A stretch of 64,000 nt of DNA from CAVUCE01 sp963739985 (GCA_963739985.1 CAVUCE010000005.1:1-64000); one strand, 5' to 3'; positions 34,927-43,969 are shown, numbered from the stretch's first letter. The notes: generated by a model from the sequence alone, not told the origin. Translations and numbers: made by a program.

Positions 34927-35877
34927 ATGAATGAAAAGAAGATTATAGCCGTTATTGGTTCTACGGGGGCACAAGGAGGGGGTTTAGTTAATGCTATTTT
35001 AAATGATCCGGATGGAGATTTTGCTGTTAGAGCAATTACTAGAAATACAAATTCAGATAAAGCACAAGCGCTTAAAGATAAAGGCGTTGATGTTGTTGAG
35101 GCTGACATTGATAATCTTGAAAGTTTGAAGAATGCTTTCAAAGGTGCATATGGAGCTTACTGTGTTACAAATTATTGGGAACATTATTCACCTGAAAAAG
35201 AAAATGTCCAAGCCAAGAATATGGCAGCTGCAGCAAAAGAAGAAGGCGTTTCTCATGTTATATGGTCAACTTTAGAAGATACACGAAATTGGATTCCGTT
35301 AAACGATGATAGAATGCCGACTTTAATGGATCATTATAAAGTACCGCACTTTGATGGAAAGGGAGAATCAAACAAATATTTTACTGAAGCCGGAGTCCCA
35401 ACTACTTTTATGGTTGCTTCTTTTTACTGGGATAATTTTATCCATTTTGGAATGGGGCCAAAAAAAGGTGAAGACGGAAAACTTGCAATTACATTTCCTC
35501 TTGCCGATAAAAAACTCGCCGGAATTGCTGCTGACGATATTGGAAAATGCGCTTACGGCATATTTAAAGCCGGAGATAAATATAAGGGTAAAACAGTTGG
35601 AATTGCTGGAGAACATTTAACCGGAAACGAAATGGCAGAAAAGTTTTCACAAGCTTTAGGCAAAGATGTGGGTTACAATGCTGTTCCACCTGAAGTTTAT
35701 CGCGGATTTGGTTTTCCAGGTGCAGAAGATCTTGGCAATATGTTCCAGTTTCATGCGGATTTTCAAAAAGATCATCTTGAAGTTAGAGATATTGATAGAA
35801 CAAAATCGATTAATCCTGAGCTTAAAAACTTTTCCGAATGGCTGAGCGAAAACAAAAATAAGATTCCTTTAGAATAG
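34927..35877 (+). CDS. NmrA-like NAD(P)-binding protein
   Basis: A 316-residue atypical short-chain dehydrogenase relative of the NmrA/HSCARG type. The dinucleotide motif is AVIGSTGAQGGGLVNAIL (a GxxGxxG variant), followed by the NADPH-preferring RNTNS segment. The family often lacks the catalytic Tyr-Lys pair and acts as a redox sensor or oxidoreductase. The frame is open 45 codons further upstream, but those codons encode an atypical sequence and overlap repeat-rich DNA; the ATG at 34927 gives the normal family start. Confidence 0.85.
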   Translation: MNEKKIIAVIGSTGAQGGGLVNAILNDPDGDFAVRAITRNTNSDKAQALKDKGVDVVEADIDNLESLKNAFKGAYGAYCVTNYWEHYSPEKENVQAKNMAAAAKEEGVSHVIWSTLEDTRNWIPLNDDRMPTLMDHYKVPHFDGKGESNKYFTEAGVPTTFMVASFYWDNFIHFGMGPKKGEDGKLAITFPLADKKLAGIAADDIGKCAYGIFKAGDKYKGKTVGIAGEHLTGNEMAEKFSQALGKDVGYNAVPPEVYRGFGFPGAEDLGNMFQFHADFQKDHLEVRDIDRTKSINPELKNFSEWLSENKNKIPLE

Positions 35878-35909
35878 TTTCTGCAATCAATTATTGATAA
35901 TTATTAATC

Positions 35910-35940
35910 AAAATCCGGTTTCTTATAGAAATCGGATTTT
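35910..35940. terminator. Bidirectional hairpin terminator
   Basis: Imperfect stem AAAATCCGGTTTC / GAAATCGGATTTT with a 5-base loop, T-rich on the plus side and A-rich on the minus side, between convergent genes (NmrA-like and PAP2). Confidence 0.7.
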
Positions 35941-35945
35941 TGTTT

Positions 35946-36737
35946 TTAAAAGGTTAAACTAAAGCCGATTGCATTTGGTGAAAGTAATAAAGAAAAGTTT
36001 GTACCGTTTGGATTATGTTTTTTATCATGGTTACTTACATAATCGCCGACAAAATATCCAATAAGCCCGCCTGTAACAACATCAGAAAACCAGTGAGCGT
36101 TATGGTAAAGTCTGGCTGCGGCAACCAATCCAGAGCCGGAATAGCATAGAATTTTTAGATAAACATTATCTGTGTTTTTTGCCAGTACGGTTGAAACTGC
36201 AAATGCAACTGTTGAATGACCTGAAGGAAATGAAGTTTCTCCAGCGCTGAAGTTGATAGGATTAAATTTGAATTTCCCTTCATTCATATATGGACGGTAC
36301 CTTCCGGCAACAGTTTTAAGTACGGAAGTAATAATTCCCGCGTAACCAACTGCTTCAATAGTTTCCAACCCGATTTTTCTAACCTGATCGTTATTAAAAA
36401 TAATTCCATATCCGTATAAACCGGCAATTCCTATTAATGTATATCCGCTTCCGTAAACCTTATCAATCGAAAAAAGCTTATCATTAAAAGAAGATTGATT
36501 TTTAAGCGCTAAAGATTGTGTGTTGTAATCAATTGAGTACGCCGCACCAATAGCTCCGATGGAGCCGGCGAGATATAAAGGAGTAGGATTTTGAAATTTC
36601 GAAAAATCGGTTACCAAGTCGCCACCGGTATTGAAGAAGTGAACAATATCACTGCCGACTTTTTCAAAAACTTGTGCATGGGAAATTGAGGAGAATGAAA
36701 GTGTAAGAGAAATTACGAGAGAAAATATATATTTCAA
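35946..36737 (-). CDS. PAP2-family phosphatase, secreted/membrane
   Basis: A 263-residue protein with a signal peptide (about 1-21, ending SHAQ) and the complete three-part PAP2 acid phosphatase signature: KTVAGRYRP (KX6RP), FPSGHSTVAF (PSGH) and RLYHNAHWFSDVVTG (RX5HX3D). Such enzymes dephosphorylate lipid phosphates or act as non-specific acid phosphatases outside the cytoplasmic membrane. The C-terminal strand LSPNAIGFSLTF may be a barrel-like or surface-exposed end. It is transcribed alone, convergent with the NmrA-like gene. Confidence 0.9.
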   Translation of the reverse strand: MKYIFSLVISLTLSFSSISHAQVFEKVGSDIVHFFNTGGDLVTDFSKFQNPTPLYLAGSIGAIGAAYSIDYNTQSLALKNQSSFNDKLFSIDKVYGSGYTLIGIAGLYGYGIIFNNDQVRKIGLETIEAVGYAGIITSVLKTVAGRYRPYMNEGKFKFNPINFSAGETSFPSGHSTVAFAVSTVLAKNTDNVYLKILCYSGSGLVAAARLYHNAHWFSDVVTGGLIGYFVGDYVSNHDKKHNPNGTNFSLLLSPNAIGFSLTF

Positions 36738-36865
36738 AACAATTCCGGATGAATAATGTTTGGGATAAAGCTACACTAATGCTGAGTTATATTTTATTTA
36801 TATATCTAGAAATTTAAACAAATATTTACTCAGCTATCTGTGTTTATGAACAACTTTTTTTGAAC

Positions 36866-37801
36866 CTAAAAGTTCTCCTCAATAGCTTTTCTAACAAAAC
36901 CATCTGCCTTGTCTAATCGAATTTTAGCATCTTCTGCGCTTACATTTGCTTTAATCATAACAAGCGCCGTTTTAACATGTCCAGCAGCTTTCTCTAAATA
37001 TTCTGCTGCTTCGTCATAAGAAAGTCCGGTAATTGTCATTACAATTCTTTTCGATCTTTCAACTAACTTTTTGTTGGTCATTTGAAGATCGATCATCATG
37101 TTTTCGTAAACCTTGCCCATTCTTACCATGGATGCCGTTGTAAGCATATTCAAAACTAATTTTTGTGCTGTTCCGCTTTTCATTCTTGTCGATCCCATAA
37201 TTACTTCGGGACCAACATAAGGACACATTGCAACGTCAACCGAATCAATATTAAAATCTTCTCTTGGATTACAAGTTATGAACAAAGTAGTGGCTCCGAG
37301 TTCTTTTGCTTTTTTAACGGCGCCGACAACATAAGGAGTTCTTCTGCTTGCAGCAATTCCGCAAACAACATCCTTAGAAGTAACTTTTGCGGCCACAACA
37401 TCCTTCACTCCGTTTTCTTCAAAATCCTCGGCTCCTTCTTGCGCTCTAAACATCGCTTCTTTACCGCCCGCAATAAATCCGTCAATTAATCCGTAAGGAG
37501 TTCCGAAAGTCGGAGGACATTCAGATGCATCCACAACTCCGAGTCTTCCGCTTGTACCGGCGCCAAAGTAAAGTAATCTTCCGCCATTTTTTAATGCCTT
37601 CACTACAAGTTCAACAGCCTGTTCAATGTAAGGAAGTTCTTTTTCTACAGCCAATGGAACTGTTTTATCCTCTTCGTTTATAATCTTTAATATACCGGCT
37701 GTAGATTCGGCATCGATATTCATTGATTTCGGATTTCTTTGCTCTGTTGAAAGTTTACTAATTTCTGCAAAAAGTGATTTTGTGTCGGTACCGGAACTCA
37801 T
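36866..37801 (-). CDS. murQ: N-acetylmuramic acid 6-phosphate etherase
   Basis: Cleaves the lactyl ether of MurNAc-6-phosphate to give GlcNAc-6-phosphate and D-lactate during peptidoglycan recycling. The 311-residue protein has the SIS-domain signature FGAGTSGRLGVVDASECPPTFG, and the second motif GSTRMKSGTAQKLVLNMLTTA is also intact. The C-terminal part (AAEYLEKAAGHVKTALVMIKANVS) is the family tail. The start overlaps the end of rsmG by 4 bases, so it is the last gene of the mnmG-rsmG-murQ unit. No partner recycling gene (anmK, transporter) is adjacent. Confidence 0.95.
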   Translation of the reverse strand: MSSGTDTKSLFAEISKLSTEQRNPKSMNIDAESTAGILKIINEEDKTVPLAVEKELPYIEQAVELVVKALKNGGRLLYFGAGTSGRLGVVDASECPPTFGTPYGLIDGFIAGGKEAMFRAQEGAEDFEENGVKDVVAAKVTSKDVVCGIAASRRTPYVVGAVKKAKELGATTLFITCNPREDFNIDSVDVAMCPYVGPEVIMGSTRMKSGTAQKLVLNMLTTASMVRMGKVYENMMIDLQMTNKKLVERSKRIVMTITGLSYDEAAEYLEKAAGHVKTALVMIKANVSAEDAKIRLDKADGFVRKAIEENF

Positions 37802-38481
37802 TTATGCAACTCCAATAATACCAGCCTCTTCCCTTTTTGATTGCGTACATTTGTTGGTTTGTACGAAAGCTCAAAGACTGTTGATTTTTTAATATATGAT
37901 TTATACTTCATTTCTGCTTTTTTGAATTCTTCTTCAAGGTCGCCACCCTTTAATGCAAGCATGTAAGCTTTATCTTTAATTAAAGGCAAAGCATATCTAA
38001 AAAGAATTATTAATGGAACTGTTGCTCTACTCACAATTAAATCAAAGGAATCGGCGTATTGAGCAATGAACTCATTACTTTCGACTCTATCGTTAATTGC
38101 ATTAACATTTCCTAGTTTTAGTTTATCAATAAACTCATTTACTGCTTCTATTTTCTTACCAGTCGAGTCAACCAGAACACCTTTTAACATCGGCTGCATA
38201 ATAGCAAGTGGGATTCCCGGAAATCCGCCGCCTGTTCCAATATCTAAAAAATTGTTACACTTTTCAGGAATATACTGAGAAATATATGATGAAATAAAAA
38301 CATGATTTTCAACTATAGAATCGATATCTTTCCTGGAAACAAGATTTACGGATTCGTTTTTTTCAACTACAAGATCGGCATAATATGCCAACCTATCGAG
38401 CATCATCTGATCGGGATTCATTCCGTTTTCCCAATAAAAAGATTTTAGCTCCTTACTGTATTGAGCCTGCGCGTCTATCAT
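37798..38481 (-). CDS. rsmG: 16S rRNA (guanine527-N7)-methyltransferase
   Basis: Methylates G527 in 16S rRNA. The 227-residue protein has the SAM-binding motif FLDIGTGGGFPGIPLAI and the family segment VSRATVPL. It follows mnmG at 15 bases and overlaps murQ by 4 bases. In many genomes parA and parB follow this gene; here they do not, although parS-like sites lie nearby (40445-40527). Confidence 0.95.
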   Translation of the reverse strand: MIDAQAQYSKELKSFYWENGMNPDQMMLDRLAYYADLVVEKNESVNLVSRKDIDSIVENHVFISSYISQYIPEKCNNFLDIGTGGGFPGIPLAIMQPMLKGVLVDSTGKKIEAVNEFIDKLKLGNVNAINDRVESNEFIAQYADSFDLIVSRATVPLIILFRYALPLIKDKAYMLALKGGDLEEEFKKAEMKYKSYIKKSTVFELSYKPTNVRNQKGKRLVLLELHK

Positions 38482-38496
38482 TAATAATCCCTCGAA

Positions 38497-40374
38497 TTAG
38501 TTTTTCAAATATACCAATAAAATTGAAATATCAGAAGGTGTTACACCTGAGATACGAGAAGCCTGACCGATAGATCTTGGTTTTACCTTTACTAGCTTTT
38601 CTCTTCCTTCGGTAGACAAACCATTCAACATCGAATAATTAAACGTTAATGGAACGTCCATATCCTCGTATCTTTCAAGTCTATCAACGGCTTCGTATTG
38701 CCTTTTAATGTAGCCTTCATATTTTAATTCAATCTCCACTTGATTCAATGCTATATCATCAGCAAGCAGATCTTGAACAACCGGTTCCGATTTGGTTCCG
38801 TTTACTTTTAATAGCTCTTTAAGCGAAATTTCCGGTCGTTTACACAGTTTTGAAATAGTCTCTGTAGAATCAATTCCCGAAGAACCTTTTTCTTCAAGAA
38901 ATGAATTTACATCGCGAGCATGAAGTTTTGCTTTATTAAAAAGATCAACACTGTTTATAATAATTTTTTCTCTTCCGGAAACTTCCGAGTATAAATCGTT
39001 GCTAATTAATCCGAATTTATTTCCATAACCCATTAATCTTCTATCCGCATTATCTTGTCTCAATAGTAATCTATGTTCAGCTCTTGAGGTAAACATTCTA
39101 TAAGGTTCGTCTGTGGATTTGTTCACAAGGTCATCAATTAAAACTCCTATGTAGGCTTCGCTTCTTTTAAGAACAAACTCACCCTCACCTTTAATTTTTA
39201 GTGCGGCATTAATTCCTGCAACAATTCCTTGAGCCGCAGCTTCTTCATAACCGGAAGTTCCATTTACTTGTCCGGCAAAATATAGTCCCTCGATTAATTT
39301 CGTTTCTAAAGTTAAATCAACCTGGTGAGGCGGAAAAAAATCATATTCTACTGCATAACCAGGGCGAACCATTTCAACTTTTTCCAGACCTTTAATTTTG
39401 TGCATTGCTTCCAATTGAACTTCAGCCGGAAGAGATGTTGAAAAGCCATTTAAGTAAATCAAATCATTTTCCAAACCTTCCGGTTCTAAAAATAATTGAT
39501 GCTGCTTTTTATCAGCAAAGCGAACAATCTTATCTTCGATGGAAGGACAATATCTCGGCCCTACTCCTTTAATTAATCCTGTAAACATCGGTGATTGCTC
39601 AAATCCTTTTTCAAGAGTTTTGTGTACTGACTCATCTGTGTAAGCAATATGGCAACTCACTTGAGGAAGAAACGGAAATTGACTTTTATCCGTTTGAAAA
39701 GAGAACGGTTGAGGATTTTCATCTCCCGGTTGCTCTTCCAAAATGTCCCAATTAATAGAATGTTTATTTAATCTGGGAGGAGTTCCAGTTTTTAGTCTTC
39801 CGGATTCAAAACCAAGGCTAAGCAGAGACTCCGTAATTCCTGTTGCTGGTTTTTCTCCGAATCTTCCGCCGTTTGTGGCGGTTAAGCCGGTATGCATCAA
39901 ACCATTTAGAAATGTACCCGAAGAAAGAACAAGTGCTTTACATTTTATGAATTCGCCCCTGAGAGTATTTATTCCTGATATTTTTTTACCGTCGACTATA
40001 ATTTCTGCGGCAGCATCTTCAACAATTGTAAGGTTTGGGGTTGCGTTTACAACATGGTAAGCTTCCTCAGAATATAGCGCTCTATCTGATTGACATCTAG
40101 GTGACCAAACTGCCGGTCCCTTTGACATGTTCAACATTCTAAATTGAATTCCGGTTTTATCTGCAATTTTTCCCATCATTCCTCCGAGAGCATCTATCTC
40201 TCTTACCAAATGTCCTTTTGCCGTTCCTCCGATTGCAGGGTTACAAGACATTCTTCCTATAGCATATCTATCCATAGTTACCAGCCCGACCGAAAGTCCC
40301 ATGTTGGCTCCGGAACAGGCAGCTTCAATTCCTGCGTGACCTCCCCCAATTACAATTATATCAAACTCTTTCAT
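38497..40374 (-). CDS. mnmG: tRNA uridine-5-carboxymethylaminomethyl modification enzyme MnmG (GidA)
   Basis: The FAD-binding partner of MnmE, which modifies the wobble U34 of certain tRNAs. The 625-residue protein has the N-terminal FAD motif VIGGGHAGIEAA, the family signature SCNPAIGGTAKGHLVREIDALGG (seen in two parts) and the second signature NGTSGYEEAAAQGIVAGINAA. The C-terminal helical domain for MnmE/tRNA contact is present (GVTPSDISILLVYLK). It is transcribed downstream of mnmE, with a 259-bp gap that carries the parS-like pair and a tandem repeat. Confidence 0.97.
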   Translation of the reverse strand: MKEFDIIVIGGGHAGIEAACSGANMGLSVGLVTMDRYAIGRMSCNPAIGGTAKGHLVREIDALGGMMGKIADKTGIQFRMLNMSKGPAVWSPRCQSDRALYSEEAYHVVNATPNLTIVEDAAAEIIVDGKKISGINTLRGEFIKCKALVLSSGTFLNGLMHTGLTATNGGRFGEKPATGITESLLSLGFESGRLKTGTPPRLNKHSINWDILEEQPGDENPQPFSFQTDKSQFPFLPQVSCHIAYTDESVHKTLEKGFEQSPMFTGLIKGVGPRYCPSIEDKIVRFADKKQHQLFLEPEGLENDLIYLNGFSTSLPAEVQLEAMHKIKGLEKVEMVRPGYAVEYDFFPPHQVDLTLETKLIEGLYFAGQVNGTSGYEEAAAQGIVAGINAALKIKGEGEFVLKRSEAYIGVLIDDLVNKSTDEPYRMFTSRAEHRLLLRQDNADRRLMGYGNKFGLISNDLYSEVSGREKIIINSVDLFNKAKLHARDVNSFLEEKGSSGIDSTETISKLCKRPEISLKELLKVNGTKSEPVVQDLLADDIALNQVEIELKYEGYIKRQYEAVDRLERYEDMDVPLTFNYSMLNGLSTEGREKLVKVKPRSIGQASRISGVTPSDISILLVYLKN

Positions 40375-40444
40375 ATACCTCTTCTCAATGTATAATTAAC
40401 AATTTAGAATGTAGAATGATTCTAATTAAATTCAAATCCAGTTA

Positions 40445-40458
40445 GTTCCACGTGGAAC
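40445..40458. promoter_or_regulatory. parS: parS-like centromere site 1
   Basis: GTTCCACGTGGAAC, a perfect 14-bp palindrome matching the bacterial parS (ParB-binding) core. It sits in the mnmE-mnmG interval, about 22 kb from the origin. Confidence 0.8.
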
Positions 40459-40513
40459 AGATACTAGAATAGGAAAAATATAAATCCAAGAATCTCGACA
40501 AAGCTTTGAACTT

Positions 40514-40527
40514 GTTCCACGTGAAAC
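40514..40527. promoter_or_regulatory. parS: parS-like centromere site 2
   Basis: GTTCCACGTGAAAC, one base from a perfect palindrome and the common parS half-site combination. It lies 69 bp from site 1. Confidence 0.8.
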
Positions 40528-40557
40528 TTATTTAAATGTCCGCAAAATAATTATTTT

Positions 40558-40625
40558 CCAACAACCAACAACCAACAACCAACAACCAACAACCAACAAC
40601 CAAACAACCAACAACCAACAACCAA
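40558..40625. repeat. 7-base tandem repeat (CCAACAA)
   Basis: Six perfect CCAACAA units (40558-40599), one 8-base unit with an extra A (40600-40607), two more 7-base units (40608-40621) and a partial unit. It ends 8 bases before the stop codon of mnmE. On the minus strand it reads as GG separated by TTGTT. Confidence 0.9.
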
Positions 40626-40633
40626 AAGTGCCT

Positions 40634-41995
40634 TTACTTCCCTATACAGAATTTCATAAAAATATTGTTGAGAATATCATCAGTTGTTACAACCCCGATA
40701 ATTTCTCCAAGATTATTTTCCGCATTTCTTAGATCAACAGAAATAAATTCTCCGGTTAATTCGTTGTTTATAGATTCAACCGCATTCTCCAATGATTCTT
40801 TTGCCTTTCTTAGACATTGATAATGTCTAGCGTTGGAAACAACCGCTGATTTTTCGCTGTAGTTTTGAGAGCCGAACGAAACCGCTTTCATCTTAGCAAA
40901 AAGCTTTTCCATTCCTTCTCCGGTTTTAGCCGAAAGAAAGACATCGGCATTAATTCCCGGTTCATGGTTTTTATCAATTTTATTTAACACCGTAACAATT
41001 TTATCCGGAGTAATCAGAGTTTCTAATTCTTCTCTAAGATCTGAAGCAATGTTCTGATCAACATCATTAAGAAAAACAACGAGATCGGAATTCCTAACCG
41101 CTTCCCTGCTTCTCAACACACCTTCTTTTTCTATTTCATCTTCGGAAACTCTAATTCCCGCTGTATCATAAAGTCTGAACAAAATTCCATCGATTGAAAC
41201 ATCTTCTCGAATTACATCTCTTGTTGTTCCGGGAATGCTGCTGACAATTGCTCTGGATTCTTTAAGAATGTAATTAAGCAATGAAGATTTGCCTACGTTA
41301 GGTTTTCCAACCAGGGCAACATTTATTCCGTCTCTAACAACTTTTCCGAAATTATAAGTAGAGAGTAATTTATTAATCTCGCTTTTAATTTTATCTATTC
41401 TGTTTAATAAATCTTTTTTACCTATGAACTCTAAATCTTCTTCAGCAAAATCCAGTTCAAGTTCAACAAACGAAGATGCATTTATTAGCATTTCCCTTAG
41501 CTCGTTTACTTTAGATGATAATAAACCATCGAGCTGATTTCTTGCTCCTCTCAGTGAAGCTTCAGTTCGGGAATTTATAACATCAACAACGGCCTCGGCT
41601 TGAATTAAATCTAAGCGGTTATTTAAGAAAGCACGCTTTGTAAACTCACCTGGTTCGGCCATTCTAACGTTAAGATCAATTAATAACTCAACAATCTTTT
41701 GAGTTATATATGGATTTCCATGGGTGCTAATTTCAACGCTGTCCTCTCCGGTATAAGAATTAGGATTTCTGAATACCGAAACAAGAACATCGTCAACTAA
41801 CTCGCCGTCTTTGTCGTGAATTTTGCCATAGTGAATTGTGTGGGAAGAAGCATCGGCAAGTTTCTTTTTACCGGAAAAAATTGAATCTACAGATTCAAAA
41901 GACATTGATCCGCTTACTCGGATTACTGAAATAGCACCCACACCCGACGGTGTTGCTAATGCAACTATTGTGTCTTCGTTATGTGGAGTAATCAT
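40634..41995 (-). CDS. mnmE: tRNA modification GTPase MnmE (TrmE)
   Basis: Works with MnmG in tRNA U34 modification. The 453-residue protein has an N-terminal folate-binding domain (TIVALATPSGVGAISVIRVSG), a helical domain, and an inserted G domain with ALVGKPNVGKSSLLN (P-loop), IPGTTRDV, DTAGIR and NKID. It ends in the invariant FCIGK motif, whose Cys is catalytic. mnmE and mnmG lie in tandem on the minus strand. Confidence 0.97.
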   Translation of the reverse strand: MITPHNEDTIVALATPSGVGAISVIRVSGSMSFESVDSIFSGKKKLADASSHTIHYGKIHDKDGELVDDVLVSVFRNPNSYTGEDSVEISTHGNPYITQKIVELLIDLNVRMAEPGEFTKRAFLNNRLDLIQAEAVVDVINSRTEASLRGARNQLDGLLSSKVNELREMLINASSFVELELDFAEEDLEFIGKKDLLNRIDKIKSEINKLLSTYNFGKVVRDGINVALVGKPNVGKSSLLNYILKESRAIVSSIPGTTRDVIREDVSIDGILFRLYDTAGIRVSEDEIEKEGVLRSREAVRNSDLVVFLNDVDQNIASDLREELETLITPDKIVTVLNKIDKNHEPGINADVFLSAKTGEGMEKLFAKMKAVSFGSQNYSEKSAVVSNARHYQCLRKAKESLENAVESINNELTGEFISVDLRNAENNLGEIIGVVTTDDILNNIFMKFCIGK

Positions 41996-42132
41996 AAATG
42001 TTAATTTAAATTAAAGAGCGCAAAAATAACCATATAACTGATTATTAACAATTCCCTTATTAATCTCTATTATTATTTTTGATCCGCTTCATAATAAGTG
42101 TTGGAAATATCATTTTGCCAGTTTTGTAAAAA

Positions 42133-42199
42133 TGTCATACAGTTTGTCAGATTAGTTCATTTATAACTGATATTAAGTCAGCTAGTATGACAAAATGAC
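42133..42199. promoter_or_regulatory. Inverted TGTCA / TGACA sites upstream of Hsp20
   Basis: TGTCATAC (42133-42140) and its exact inverse GTATGACA (42185-42192), with extra half-sites TGTCA (42145-42149) and TGAC (42196-42199). They lie about 80-140 bp upstream of a -24/-12-like promoter, the usual range for an enhancer-binding activator. No binding protein is known from this window. Confidence 0.5.
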
Positions 42200-42272
42200 G
42201 CAACAGCAAAACACAATTAAAAACACACCTAAACCATTGCATAATAATAAGTTAGCGGAATGCTCTTGTGTG

Positions 42273-42288
42273 TGGCATAGAGCTTGTT
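42273..42288 (+). promoter_or_regulatory. Candidate sigma-54 (-24/-12) promoter of Hsp20
   Basis: TGGCAT-N5-TTGTT keeps the GG and TTG parts with the correct 10-base spacing. The -12 C is T, so it is not a perfect match. A TATAAT at 42291-42296 offers a competing sigma-70-type explanation. The region 41996-42382 has no gene. Confidence 0.45.
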
Positions 42289-42382
42289 ACTATAATGGTG
42301 AGTTTAGAAAACGATAAATTATGAAAAGGTTCTTTCAAAAAAATATTTATATCAATAATATTACTTGGAGGAGGAGAAAATT

Positions 42383-42847
42383 ATGACACTAGTAAAATGG
42401 AATCCCGGAAAAGAATTATTAAACGTTGAACGCGAGTTTAATAGGTTATTTAACACGTTGGGAAACAGGTTCGGCTTCTCGGAAGATGATTACAATAAAG
42501 ACGAATATGAAAATGCAGTTTGGATGCCGCTGACAGATATATCAGAAGATAAAGATAAATATGTTTTGAAGCTGGATCTTCCCGGTGTTAATAAAGAGGA
42601 TGTTAAAATTTCATATAACGAAGGACAGTTGAGTATAAGCGGAGAACGTAAGCAGGAAAAAGAAACCAAGGATTCAAAGTATCACAGAGTTGAGAGAGCT
42701 TACGGAAAATATTTTAGATCGTTTGCTCTTCCGCAAAAGATTAAGGAAGATAAAATTGATGCATCCTTTAAAGATGGTCAGCTTACTATAAATGTTCCAA
42801 AAGCTGAAGAAGCCAAACCAAAAGAAATTCAAATTAGTGTTAATTAA
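42383..42847 (+). CDS. Small heat-shock protein, Hsp20/alpha-crystallin family
   Basis: A 154-residue ATP-independent holdase that binds unfolding proteins. The N-terminal arm (VKWNPGKELLNVEREFNRLF) leads into an alpha-crystallin domain (about 45-140) with DISEDKDKYVLKLDLPGVNKE, a LSISGERKQE strand and the GQLTINVPKAEE beta-strand. The ATG at 42383 follows a GGAGGAGGA ribosome-binding site; the in-frame TTG at 42365 lies before that site and is rejected. It is probably stress-regulated through the upstream promoter and inverted repeats. A strong terminator follows. Confidence 0.93.
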   Translation: MTLVKWNPGKELLNVEREFNRLFNTLGNRFGFSEDDYNKDEYENAVWMPLTDISEDKDKYVLKLDLPGVNKEDVKISYNEGQLSISGERKQEKETKDSKYHRVERAYGKYFRSFALPQKIKEDKIDASFKDGQLTINVPKAEEAKPKEIQISVN

Positions 42848-42874
42848 TTTGAATTCGAAATTCTAAAACTTATA

Positions 42875-42906
42875 AAGGGTAGCTGTATTCAGTTACCCTT
42901 TTTAGT
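42875..42906 (+). terminator. Rho-independent terminator after Hsp20
   Basis: Nearly perfect stem AAAGGGTAGCTG / CAGTTACCCTTT with a TATT loop, then more T residues. Confidence 0.85.
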
Positions 42907-42987
42907 TTAAATTGTATTTAAAGAAAATAGATAGTAATAAAAATTGTTCAATAATAAAGCTTTGTGTTCTAATTAAAGGTGGTACAA

Positions 42988-43923
42988 ATGGAGTTTAAAG
43001 ATTATTACAAAACACTTGGAGTTAGTAAAGATGCTACGGCGGATGAGATTAAAAAAGCTTACCGCAAACTCGCCATGAAGTATCACCCGGACAGGAATCC
43101 TGATAACAAACAAGCTGAAGAAAAATTCAAAGAAATTACTGAAGCACATGAAGTTATAAGCGACCCTGAAAAAAGAAAAAAATATGATACTTTAGGTTCT
43201 AACTGGAAACAATATCAAAATGCAGGAAACGCCGGCAATAGGTACTCTCCTTTTGGAGGAGCGCAGCAAGGCGGTAGTTATAACTTTAAAGGTGACTTCG
43301 GTGACCTGTTTGGTAGCACTGGGGGATTCTCTGATTTCTTTGAAAGTTTCTTCGGAACAAGATTTAAACAATCCGGCGGCGGAAGTTCCAGTCCTTTTAA
43401 CAGAGCAAGCAAAGGCGCTGATTATGAAGCCAAGCTTAATATTACTCTTGAAGAAACTTATAATGGCGCCGATAGAAAAATTACGGTTGGAGGAACAACA
43501 TTAAAATTAAAAATTGAACCGGGAATAAGAGACGGAAAAAAACTTAGGATTAAAAATCATGGCGCTCCCGGAAGAAACGGCGGATCAAACGGCGATCTTT
43601 ATTTAAATGTTCATGTTATTGACCATCCGTTTTATGAAATTGAAGGTGATGATTTAATATACAATTTAGATGTTGATCTTTTTACCGCAGTTCTCGGCGG
43701 AAAGACAACAATTAAAACGCTAGATGGAAGAAAACTAAGTTTGGAAATTCCTAAAGAAAGTGATAACGGAAAATTATTGAAGCTGAAAAAGTTGGGAATG
43801 CCACGCAACGGAGATGTAAATAATCGCGGCGATTTATATGTACGATTAATTGTTCAGCTTCCTAAAAAATTAAGCAAAGAAGAAAAGAAATTATTTGAAA
43901 AATTAGCGGAGTTAAGGAAGTAA
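42988..43923 (+). CDS. DnaJ-like co-chaperone (CbpA type, no zinc finger)
   Basis: A 311-residue class II J-protein. The J domain (about 3-70) has DYYKTLGVSKDATADEIKKA and the catalytic HPD in YHPDRNP. A Gly/Phe-rich linker (about 75-125) follows, with many Gly, Ser and Phe residues. The C-terminal substrate-binding domains contain the IEPGIRDGKKLRIKNHG signature. There is no CXXCXGXG zinc-finger, so it is CbpA-like rather than DnaJ proper. The start is the ATG at 42988 after AAAGGTGG; an in-frame GTG at 42979 lies inside that site. It would cooperate with DnaK, which is not in this window. Confidence 0.93.
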   Translation: MEFKDYYKTLGVSKDATADEIKKAYRKLAMKYHPDRNPDNKQAEEKFKEITEAHEVISDPEKRKKYDTLGSNWKQYQNAGNAGNRYSPFGGAQQGGSYNFKGDFGDLFGSTGGFSDFFESFFGTRFKQSGGGSSSPFNRASKGADYEAKLNITLEETYNGADRKITVGGTTLKLKIEPGIRDGKKLRIKNHGAPGRNGGSNGDLYLNVHVIDHPFYEIEGDDLIYNLDVDLFTAVLGGKTTIKTLDGRKLSLEIPKESDNGKLLKLKKLGMPRNGDVNNRGDLYVRLIVQLPKKLSKEEKKLFEKLAELRK

Positions 43924-43969
43924 ATAATCGATTGTCGAAATTGAATTCAAAATTTTAAAATAATCATAG

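Noticed and set aside
40558..40625. CRISPR-like array
   Set aside because: The repeats are seven bases, directly adjacent, without spacers; it is a microsatellite.
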